Origin: JACDDK01 sp035689095
GTDB taxonomy: Bacteria > Actinomycetota > Rubrobacteria > Rubrobacterales > Rubrobacteraceae
Assembly: GCA_035689095.1 (NCBI GenBank)
Contig: DASSMB010000252.1
Span: 1 to 6,894 of the forward strand
Direction: 5' to 3'
DNA length: 6,894 nucleotides
Part shown: positions 1-5,410 of the stretch, in pieces
How positions within the stretch are numbered: the stretch's first letter is position 1
How the letters are laid out: each line of letters starts with the position of its first letter
The notes under the pieces: generated by a model
Databases searched by the model: none
Seen by the model: the letters and a program-made list of their open reading frames with translations, nothing else
What the model was told of the DNA's origin: nothing
Program-made: the position numbers and the translations under genes

Positions 1-434
1 TCGCGCGAGTCAACGAACTTGACGTTTATCCCGATCTTGGGGAGCGTGTAGTGGAAGAGGTTGTACGTCCCGCCGTAGAGGGCCGCGGCCGAGACGATCT
101 CATCCCCCGCCCCCGCGATGTTGAGGATCGCCAGCGTCTCCGCCGCCTGCCCGGAGGAGACCGCCAGGGCGCCGACACCCCCTTCGAGCGCGGCCATCCG
201 CTTCTCGAAGACGTCCGTGGTCGGGTTCATTATGCGCGTATAGATGTTGCCGAACTCGGAGAGCGAGAACAGGTTGGCGGCGTGGTCGGTATCGTGGAAG
301 ACGTAGGACGTGGTCTGGTAGATCGGGACGGCGCGGGCCGTCGTCGCCGAGTCAACCTCCTGGCCGCCGTGCAGCGCCAGGGTGTCGAACCCGTACTCGC
401 GCTCCTGCATCTTCTGGTCTGCCGTATCAGTCAT
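1..434 (-). CDS. metY: O-acetylhomoserine sulfhydrylase (MetY), N-terminal 144 residues; runs off the left edge
   Basis: PLP-dependent Cys/Met-metabolism enzyme, expected to convert O-acyl-L-homoserine plus sulfide to L-homocysteine in the cytosol. I read it directly from the minus strand: ATG at 434, open through base 1. Recognisable blocks are FDTLALHGGQ (about residues 16-25), RAVPIYQTTSYVF (34-46), NIYTRIMNPT (63-72) and the PLP-phosphate loop SSGQAA (93-98), followed by YGGTYNLF (110-117). The PLP-binding lysine would lie beyond the window. The start is well supported: AGGAGG at 446-441 sits 6 nt before the ATG. The gene overlaps the end of metX by 8 bp, so the two are probably translationally coupled and share the upstream SAM riboswitch. 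The substrate could be the O-succinyl ester if the neighbouring MetX is a succinyltransferase. The family assignment is firm. A cystathionine gamma-synthase is less likely because of the IYTRIMNPT and YGGTYNLF variants typical of the sulfhydrylase branch. Confidence 0.93.
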   Translation of the reverse strand, partial: MTDTADQKMQEREYGFDTLALHGGQEVDSATTARAVPIYQTTSYVFHDTDHAANLFSLSEFGNIYTRIMNPTTDVFEKRMAALEGGVGALAVSSGQAAETLAILNIAGAGDEIVSAAALYGGTYNLFHYTLPKIGINVKFVDSR

Positions 435-1578
435 CTCGTTCCTCCTGTTTGTTCAGGAAAGGCCCGATGGCCTCTCTTAGCTCTGTCCAGTCTTTCAGAA
501 ATGCGTCGTGGCCGCTGAGCGTGTCTATCTCCGCGTAGTCCGCTTTCGCTCCAGCGTTTCGCGCCCGCTCGGCGGATTGTCGCACCTCGGCGGCCGGGAA
601 GAGCCAGTCGCTCGTGACACCGACGAAGAGCACCTCCGCCTCTACCCTACTGTATGCTTCCTCGTCCGACTCGTAGCCGAGGGCCACGTCGTAGATGTCC
701 ATCGCGCGCAGCAGGTAGAGGTAGGAGTTGGCGTCGAATCGGCCGACGAGGTCCTTGCCCTGGTAGTGCAGGTAGCTCTCTATCTCGAACCTGCCGCCGT
801 GCTCCTCGAAGAGCGCCGGACGGCTGGCGGGCCTGCGTCCGAACCGCTCCCACTGCCCGCTAGCGCTCTGGTAGGTCATCATCCCGGCCATGCGGGCGAT
901 GGCGAGGCCGTCGTCGGGGCTCCTGCCGGTGCCGTAGTAGTCGCCGTGTTGCCAGTCCGGGTCGGCCATTATGGCGCGGCGGCCGATCTCGCTCATCCCA
1001 AGCCCCTGCGGCCCGAGAGCCCCGGTGGCGGCGATGGGCACGGCTTTCTCCACGGAATCCGGGAACTCCACGGCCCACTCCAGCGCCTGCTGCCCGCCGA
1101 TGGACCCGCCTATAACCAGCGCGAGCCGCTTCACGCCGAGGTCGTCCAGCAGCCGCTTCTGGGCGCGGACCATATCCCGGATCGTGATGACGGGGAAGCG
1201 CATGCCGTAAGGTCGGCCGGACGCGGGATCCAGCGAAGCCGGCCCCGTGCTGCCGGAGCAGCCGCCGAGCACGTTCGAGCACACCACGAACTGCGTATCC
1301 GTATCGATAGCCCGGCCCGGCCCCACCATCGGCTCCCACCATCCGCCACGCCGGTACTCCGGCGAAGGCCCTCCAGCCGCGTGCGAGTCGCCCGTGAGGG
1401 CGTGAACGATCAGCACGGCGTTGTCGGCGGACGCATTCAACTCGCCCCAGGTCTCGTAGGCGAGCGTGACGTCCTGCAGCGTGCCGCCGAGTTCCGGCTC
1501 GAAGGAGCCTATGCGGTGATGGGATCTGAGCGGGCGGGCCGGGGCCTGACTAGCGCCGGCCCCAGGGTCTAGTGTCAT
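427..1578 (-). CDS. metX: Homoserine O-acetyltransferase (MetX)
   Basis: Alpha/beta-hydrolase-fold acyltransferase of methionine synthesis, transferring the acyl group of acetyl-CoA to the homoserine hydroxyl. At 383 residues it has normal family length. Visible signatures: LTGDSHAAG (61-69), GGCSGSTGP (105-113) and the nucleophile elbow GGSIGG (157-162) with catalytic Ser159. The other triad members fit Asp324 in VTSDWLFP and His357 in SGHDAFL, in the spacing known for the family. The first ~20 residues, before HRIGSFEPELGG, are a low-complexity Ala/Pro/Arg extension with no internal start codon. The ATG at 1578 is therefore the only reasonable start, yet the strong AAGGAGG (1602-1596) lies 17 nt upstream, unusually far. 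The gene is preceded by a SAM-I riboswitch and overlaps metY. Some MetX proteins use succinyl-CoA; I cannot tell acyl specificity from the sequence alone. Confidence 0.95.
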   Translation of the reverse strand: MTLDPGAGASQAPARPLRSHHRIGSFEPELGGTLQDVTLAYETWGELNASADNAVLIVHALTGDSHAAGGPSPEYRRGGWWEPMVGPGRAIDTDTQFVVCSNVLGGCSGSTGPASLDPASGRPYGMRFPVITIRDMVRAQKRLLDDLGVKRLALVIGGSIGGQQALEWAVEFPDSVEKAVPIAATGALGPQGLGMSEIGRRAIMADPDWQHGDYYGTGRSPDDGLAIARMAGMMTYQSASGQWERFGRRPASRPALFEEHGGRFEIESYLHYQGKDLVGRFDANSYLYLLRAMDIYDVALGYESDEEAYSRVEAEVLFVGVTSDWLFPAAEVRQSAERARNAGAKADYAEIDTLSGHDAFLKDWTELREAIGPFLNKQEERDD

Positions 1579-1591
1579 ACTCGGTAGTAAT

Positions 1592-1696
1592 GCAGCCTCC
1601 TTCTATCTCGTCGGGTCCTACGTCGCGGCGTCCGCCGTGATGTGCGGCGTCTGCCCTACGCGCAACCCGCCCGTACAAGAGGCTGCCCACCTCTCT
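1592..1696 (-). promoter_or_regulatory. Putative translational expression platform of the metX riboswitch
   Basis: This is the leader segment between the SAM aptamer and metX. Seen directly: the RNA segment GCAGCCTC (1686-1679) is perfectly complementary to GAGGCTGC (1599-1592), which includes most of the metX Shine-Dalgarno; pairing extends by two A-U pairs past one bulged G. The same anti-SD can fold locally, GAGAGG (1695-1690) with CCTCTT (1682-1677), leaving the SD free. A third element, CACATC (1644-1639), is the exact complement of GATGTG (1703-1698), the 3' strand of aptamer P1, and sits in the loop of a 5-bp CGCCG/CGGCG hairpin (1649-1633). No hairpin followed by a U-tract exists here. 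Inference: SAM-stabilised P1 frees the anti-SD to cover the ribosome site, and without SAM the alternative helices leave it open. Confidence 0.6.
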
Positions 1697-1816
1697 TCAC
1701 ATCTTCCAGGCCGGATATGACCGCCCTGCTGGACTTGGCACCTCGCGGCCGATGTTGTCTTGCCGCTGGTTGCCGCGGTTTCTCGGGGCCAGTTCCCTCC
1801 ACCGCTCTCGATGCGA
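1697..1816 (-). promoter_or_regulatory. SAM-I (S-box) riboswitch aptamer
   Basis: S-adenosylmethionine-sensing aptamer in the metX leader. The minus strand carries the conserved S-box core in order: GGTGGAGGGAACTGGCCC (1803-1786), then GAGAAACC, then CGGCAACC (1775-1768), a variable stem, GGTGCCAAGTCC (1742-1731) and GCAG. The closing helix P1 is TCGCATC (1816-1810) with GATGTGA (1703-1697), 7 bp including one G-U. The 120-nt size is usual. This combination of invariant strings matches the SAM-I consensus closely, and its place upstream of metX-metY is the classic context for repression of methionine synthesis when SAM is plentiful. A small 63-residue open frame on the same strand overlaps it but is not needed to explain the conservation. 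Confidence 0.95.
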
Positions 1817-1828
1817 GTTAGCGCTAAC
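1817..1828. repeat. Perfect 12-bp palindrome at the predicted metX transcription start
   Basis: GTTAGCGCTAAC is a perfect inverted repeat with no spacer. It ends 5 bp downstream of the predicted -10 box (1839-1834) and directly abuts the 5' strand of riboswitch P1. It therefore lies at or just after the expected transcription start. It could be a protein operator or a chance palindrome; no known regulator motif is recognised. Confidence 0.4.
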
Positions 1829-1833
1829 GCTGG

Positions 1834-1863
1834 ATGCTAAAACATCGAGGGGCTTATCGTCAA
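1834..1863 (-). promoter_or_regulatory. Predicted sigma-70-type promoter of the metX-metY leader
   Basis: TTGACG (1863-1858, 5 of 6 to the -35 consensus) and TAGCAT (1839-1834, 4 of 6 to the -10 consensus) are separated by 18 bp. The element starts 9 bp after the proS stop. It would start transcription about 1827-1825, immediately ahead of the riboswitch aptamer, which is where a promoter is required if metX is not simply read through from proS. Confidence 0.55.
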
Positions 1864-1871
1864 GAGCAATC

Positions 1872-3302
1872 TCAGTAGGCGCGGGCAAATATAGCGGTCT
1901 TGCCCGGTTTGCCGGAGACCAGGTCCTTCCCCTCCTCGCGCTCGAATGGTAGGAGGCGGATCGTGGCCTTCGTGTCTTCCTTGATCTTCTGCTCGGTCTC
2001 CTCGGTGCCGTCCCACGGCGCGACGACGAAGCCGCGCTTCTCCGCGATGATCTCCCTGAAATCCTCGTAAGACGCGGCCTCGCGAGTGTTCTCGCGGCGG
2101 AAAGAGTCGGCCTGCCGGAACATGTTCCCCTGGATCTCGCCCATAAGGTCTAGCAGGCGGTCCGGCAACTCCTTCCGCCCCACGAACTCCTTCTCTCCCG
2201 TGTCCCGGCGCACGAGCACGGCCTGACCCTTCTCGATATCCTTCGGGCCAAGCTCGACGCGCACCGGCACGCCGCGCAGCTCGTGCTCGTTGAACTTCCA
2301 GCCGGGCGAGTGCTCCTCGTCCAGGTCCACCTCCATCCGCAAACCGGAGTCCTTCAGTTCGGAGAAAAGGGCTTCGGCCTCGCGGCGGACCTCGCCCTTA
2401 TTGTTGCCGCGCCAGATCGGGACGACGACGGCCTGGGTCGGCGCGAGCTTTGGCGGTATCTTCAATCCCCGGTCGTCGCCGTGGACCAGGATGAGCCCGC
2501 CGATGGTCCGGGTCGAGAAGCCCCACGAAGTCTGGTACGGATGCACCCTCTCCTGGTTCTCGTCCAGGAAGGTGATATCGAACGCGCGGGCGAAGTTCTG
2601 GCCGAGGTCATGGCTGGTGGCGGCCTGAAGCGCGCGTCCGTCGCCCATGAGGGCTTCGCAGGTGAACGTTTCGACGGCTCCGGCGAAGCGCTCGGAAGGA
2701 CTCTTGATGCCCTTGAGGACGGGGATAGACATGGCCTCGTGGAAGCAGTCCTGGTAGACGCCCAGCATCTGGAGGGTCTCGGCGCGGGCCTCCTCGGCGG
2801 TAGCATGGACGGTGTGGCCCTCCTGCCAGAGGAACTCCGAGGTACGGAGGAACGGGCGGGTGACCTTCTCCCAGCGCAGGACGTTGCACCACTGGTTGAT
2901 AAGTACGGGTAGGTCTCTGTAGCTCTGGATCCAGTTCCGGTAAAAATCGCAGATGATGCTCTCCGAAGTTGGACGGATCGCGAGCCGCTCCTCCAGCTCC
3001 TCACGCCCCCCGATGGTCACCCACGCCAGTTCCGGGTCGAAGCCCTCGACGTGTTCGGCCTCTTTCTTCAGGTAGCTCTCGGGGATGAGGAGCGGGAAGT
3101 AGGCGTTCTTGTGGCCGGTCGCCTTGAAGCGGGCGTCGAGGTCGGCCTGCACGCGCTCCCAGATCTCGAACCCGTAAGGTCTTATCGCGAACGTGCCGCG
3201 CACGGGACCATAGTCGGCTAGCTTCGCCATCCTGACGAGCTGGAGGTACCACTTGCTCGGGTCTTCGCTCTTCTTCGTCAGCTTCTCTACGGCTTCGGTC
3301 AT
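1872..3302 (-). CDS. proS: Prolyl-tRNA synthetase, archaeal/eukaryote type (short form)
   Basis: Class IIa synthetase charging tRNA-Pro. The 476-residue length, absence of a ~180-residue INS editing domain and the RAY C-terminus identify the archaeal/eukaryote-type ProRS. Motif 1 spans about 44-74 (FEIWERV to FPLLIP). The proline-binding TxE loop is RPTSES (110-115); motif 2 is RPFLRTSEFLWQEGHT (149-164); HDLGQNFARAFDI is at 231-243; motif 3 contains IGGLILVHGDDRGL (267-280). An HGTP-type anticodon-binding domain follows (about 287-390), then the C-terminal domain. That last domain normally holds four zinc-binding cysteines (WCG..C and CxxCGKP patterns); here they read WDGTEET (430-436) and DLVSGKP (460-466), with no cysteine. 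AGAGGAG (3315-3309), 6 nt ahead of the ATG, supports the start. It lies downstream of pit and 9 bp ahead of the metX promoter, with no evident functional link to either. Confidence 0.96.
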   Translation of the reverse strand: MTEAVEKLTKKSEDPSKWYLQLVRMAKLADYGPVRGTFAIRPYGFEIWERVQADLDARFKATGHKNAYFPLLIPESYLKKEAEHVEGFDPELAWVTIGGREELEERLAIRPTSESIICDFYRNWIQSYRDLPVLINQWCNVLRWEKVTRPFLRTSEFLWQEGHTVHATAEEARAETLQMLGVYQDCFHEAMSIPVLKGIKSPSERFAGAVETFTCEALMGDGRALQAATSHDLGQNFARAFDITFLDENQERVHPYQTSWGFSTRTIGGLILVHGDDRGLKIPPKLAPTQAVVVPIWRGNNKGEVRREAEALFSELKDSGLRMEVDLDEEHSPGWKFNEHELRGVPVRVELGPKDIEKGQAVLVRRDTGEKEFVGRKELPDRLLDLMGEIQGNMFRQADSFRRENTREAASYEDFREIIAEKRGFVVAPWDGTEETEQKIKEDTKATIRLLPFEREEGKDLVSGKPGKTAIFARAY

Positions 3303-3341
3303 CAGGGGCTCCTCTCCGGGTGCAAGGTTACTTGATCGAGG

Positions 3342-3372
3342 AGTATAGCGCCCATCCTCGCGCCAATGTCGC
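3342..3372 (-). promoter_or_regulatory. Possible proS promoter
   Basis: TATACT (3347-3342, 5 of 6 to the -10 consensus) lies in the 86-bp gap between pit and proS. The best -35 candidate is GCGACA (3372-3367, 4 of 6) with a long 19-bp spacer. The -10 is convincing and the -35 is weak. No terminator with a U-tract was seen behind pit, so read-through from pit is also possible. Confidence 0.35.
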
Positions 3373-3388
3373 TACACCGCGGTCGCGC

Positions 3389-4405
3389 CTAGAGCGCCGC
3401 GATGACGAAATAGATCAGGGCCGCCATCAGGGCGGTCGCGGGGAGGGTGACGATCCAGGCCAGGAATATGTTCGAGGCTACCTTGAAGTTCAGCCCCTTG
3501 CGCGTGTGCTCGCCGATAGTGGCCCCGGCGACGGCCGAGGAGAGTACGTGCGTGGTGGAGACCGGGGCGCCGAAGCGGCTGCCGATCAGGATGATTAGGG
3601 CCGCGGAGAGCTGGGCGCCGAAGCCCTGTACGGGCGTGATGCCGACCTGACTGATCTTCTCTCCCACGGTGCGGATGATGCGCCAGCCCCCGATCATGGT
3701 CCCGAGCCCTATCGCCGCAGCCGCCGTCACCACGACCCAGAACGGCACTCCCGCCTCCGGCGAACGTCCGAACTCCGCGATCAGCACCAGCGTTATGACC
3801 CCCATCGTCTTCTGACCGTCGTTGGAGCCGTGTGAGAAAGAGACCGCCGCGCCGGAGAGGATCGTCATCCACTTCAAGAGCTGTGGATGATCCGCGGCGG
3901 GTTTCTTCGCGGAAGTCCTGCGCCCGGCGAGCGGCAGGGTCATGCGGGTAACGATCCAGCCGAGGACAATACCGAGCACGGGCGAGACGAGTAGCGAGAG
4001 TATTATCTTGGTCAGGGAGCCCCACTGCACCCCGGAGATCCAACCGGCCGCCAGCCCCGCTCCTACCAGGCTGCCGACGAGCGTGTGGGAGCTGGAGACC
4101 GGGAGCCCGTAGTACCAGGTCCCCAGGTTCCAGATGAGGCCGCCGATCAAGGCAGCGAGGATCAGCTTCATCGTCACCACGTCCGCCGGGATGACCTCGG
4201 TTATGATCATCGCCACGGCCGTACCTACAATAACGGCTCCCAGGAAGTTCAGAACGCCGCTCATGATGATGGCGTTGCGGCTCGTCATGGACTTCGTGTA
4301 GATGATGGTCGCCACGGCGTTGGCAGTGTCGTGGAACCCGTTAGCGAAATCGAAAGCGTACGCCAGAGCTATGGCGACAAGGGCTAGAGACACGCCAGAC
4401 TCCAC
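3389..4405 (-). CDS. pit: PiT-family inorganic phosphate permease
   Basis: Inner-membrane low-affinity phosphate importer of the PHO4/PiT family, probably driven by a cation gradient. The 338-residue protein is almost wholly hydrophobic and shows the family's internal duplication. Repeat 1 has GFHDTANAVAT (23-33) and GLPVSSSHTLVG (100-111); repeat 2 has SHGSNDGQKTMG (191-202) and GAPVSTTHVLSS (279-290). A basic, polar loop (about 161-178, GRRTSAKKPAADHPQLLK) separates the halves. Roughly ten membrane segments are visible by hydrophobicity. The start is a GTG at 4405, 7 nt after AAGGAGG (4419-4413). Many PiT genes sit beside a PhoU-like (DUF47) gene; none is present on either side here. Transport of another oxyanion such as sulfate is known in the superfamily and cannot be excluded. 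Confidence 0.94.
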   Translation of the reverse strand: MESGVSLALVAIALAYAFDFANGFHDTANAVATIIYTKSMTSRNAIIMSGVLNFLGAVIVGTAVAMIITEVIPADVVTMKLILAALIGGLIWNLGTWYYGLPVSSSHTLVGSLVGAGLAAGWISGVQWGSLTKIILSLLVSPVLGIVLGWIVTRMTLPLAGRRTSAKKPAADHPQLLKWMTILSGAAVSFSHGSNDGQKTMGVITLVLIAEFGRSPEAGVPFWVVVTAAAAIGLGTMIGGWRIIRTVGEKISQVGITPVQGFGAQLSAALIILIGSRFGAPVSTTHVLSSAVAGATIGEHTRKGLNFKVASNIFLAWIVTLPATALMAALIYFVIAAL

Positions 4406-4453
4406 CGTTCGCCCTCCTTCCCCGAAACCCCGCTGAGATACTTCATCACCGCG

Positions 4454-4475
4454 AGTATATTCTCACAAGTGTCAA
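4454..4475 (-). promoter_or_regulatory. Possible pit promoter, oddly spaced
   Basis: A consensus TTGACA (4475-4470) and a near-consensus TATACT (4459-4454) lie upstream of pit, but only 10 bp apart, which is too close for one sigma-70 promoter. TATACT may work with a poor -35 further upstream. It also sits inside the imperfect palindrome GAGAATATACTC. The hexamers are seen; their use is uncertain. Confidence 0.3.
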
Positions 4476-4523
4476 GTCCGTGTCCGCGCGAGGGCTGCTT
4501 CTTCGCCCAAGCGGCGACAACGC

Positions 4524-4630
4524 CTATCGGGCCGCGGCCTCTCGCTCCTTGCATACGCAAGAAGTCCGCGGTTCGGGCAAACGCGCCGGGCCGTCCTTGC
4601 GGTGCCGGATCTTCTGGAGGCGCTGGTCAC
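4524..4630 (-). pseudogene. Decayed remnant of a serS 3' end
   Basis: Three blocks of the intact serS recur here in the same order and strand. Bases 4630-4616 match serS 5653-5639 at 13 of 15 (the VTS-A/T-S coding stretch). Bases 4614-4594 match 5609-5589 at 21 of 21 (encoding KIRHRK). From 4595 downward, bases aligned to serS 5494 downward agree at 22 of the first 28 (DGPARLPEP against DGSVRLPES), then weaken. Net deletions of 28 nt (a frameshift) and 96 nt (32 codons, between two GA-N-GG sequences) separate the blocks. A TAG at 4526-4524 ends the KIRHRK frame. Most substitutions in the third block are at synonymous or third positions, typical of two diverged serS copies. The first block overlaps the racemase stop codon. 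Chance similarity is unlikely for the ordered set, but I have not run an alignment. Confidence 0.72.
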
Positions 4631-5409
4631 TGCTCCCGCTCGAACTCCCGTATCGCCTCGGACGAGGCTTTGGCGAACCAGGAGCGTCGGCTGACGGAGG
4701 TTCCGTCGAGACGGCGGAGCTTCACCGCCATCTCTGCGGCTTTGGCTGCGACGGTTATGCCGTTAAGGACGGTAGCGCCGCCGACGGTGAAGTTGCTCTC
4801 TCCAGAGAAGAGGAGCATCGGCAGGCCGCCGGCGGGGATGATGACTTCGACGCCCATCTCCAGGAGCGGTTCGGCCTGCCGGCGGAACTGTTCGAGCACG
4901 CCCTTATAGGCATCCACGTCCTCAAAGGCCCGCATATAGTCGTCCACGCCGGTGTTGACGGCGCGAACGCCGACGATCCTCTGGCCGAGGCCATAGCGGG
5001 TGATCTGGTCCTCGTGCCAGGGGATAAAGATCGGGTTGATGGTGATGAGCCCGATCTTGCGTCCCAGGGTCAGGGCGTGGAGCATGGCGGCCTCACCGAG
5101 TCCAACCACCGGGATGTCGACCGCTCCCTTGCACTCGTTGAGACCCGGTTCTTGAAAATGACCGACGATGAAAGCATCGAAGCCCTGCCTCTCCGCTTCA
5201 AGAGCATTGCGGATGACCTGCCCGGCGATCCGGAACTCCGTTATAGGGTGGAAATATCTGTCCGGCGGCGAGATACCTGCCACGTCGTAGGAGAACCCGG
5301 CCTCCGCGACCGAGTCGAGATGATCCCTCAAGCGGTCAATGTACGGGCGTTGCTCGTCGGGGTCCACGAAGCTCTGGTACCAGACCCGCGCCTGCCCGGA
5401 CGCTTCCAC
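4627..5409 (-). CDS. Aspartate/glutamate/hydantoin racemase-superfamily protein lacking both catalytic cysteines
   Basis: Cytosolic protein of the Asp/Glu/hydantoin racemase fold. I take the GTG at 5409 as the start, giving 260 residues. It falls 1 bp after the serS stop with a purine-rich AGAGGG about 6 nt before it, and the protein then opens near RVWYQSFVDPDEQRPY, where homology would be expected. The longer frame from ATG 5493 would add 28 residues translated from serS sequence in another frame. Numbering from the GTG, GHFQEPG (83-89) stands where hydantoin racemases have a Cys-Phe-x-(D)-P-G motif. VDIPVVGLGEAAM (97-109) is well kept. VEVIIPAGGLP (187-197) stands where the second catalytic cysteine (LGCAGM-like) belongs. 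Both cysteines are thus replaced, by His and Ala. Substrate is unknown; it may be an isomerase or lyase acting on a small acid or hydantoin-like compound. It appears co-transcribed with serS. Confidence 0.8.
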   Translation of the reverse strand: MEASGQARVWYQSFVDPDEQRPYIDRLRDHLDSVAEAGFSYDVAGISPPDRYFHPITEFRIAGQVIRNALEAERQGFDAFIVGHFQEPGLNECKGAVDIPVVGLGEAAMLHALTLGRKIGLITINPIFIPWHEDQITRYGLGQRIVGVRAVNTGVDDYMRAFEDVDAYKGVLEQFRRQAEPLLEMGVEVIIPAGGLPMLLFSGESNFTVGGATVLNGITVAAKAAEMAVKLRRLDGTSVSRRSWFAKASSEAIREFEREQ

Positions 5410-5410
5410 C

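Noticed and set aside
51..518. Plus-strand open frame opposite metY and the end of metX
   Set aside because: The minus strand encodes a clear MetY N-terminus here. The plus-strand product is an Arg/Gly/Val-rich shadow.
508..1572. Long plus-strand open frame (354 codons) opposite metX
   Set aside because: It is the antisense shadow of metX in high-GC DNA. The product is Arg/Gly/Val-rich without a family pattern, while metX has its full set of catalytic motifs.
1633..1649. CGCCG/CGGCG hairpin as an intrinsic terminator of the metX leader
   Set aside because: The stem is only 5 bp and no U-tract follows. It more plausibly presents the anti-P1 sequence in its loop.
1697..1888. 63-codon minus-strand frame across the riboswitch
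   Set aside because: The conservation follows the RNA aptamer consensus, not a protein. The frame has no good ribosome site and begins inside proS.
3303..3388. Terminator between pit and proS
   Set aside because: No stable GC-rich hairpin followed by a T-run was found on the minus strand. Only a promoter-like -10 is supported.
4472..4630. 52-codon minus-strand frame with a GTG overlapping the racemase stop (GTGA)
   Set aside because: The arrangement looks like coupling, but the product is Arg/Ala-rich and the DNA is better explained as the serS remnant. The GTG derives from the valine codon of the EVTS block.
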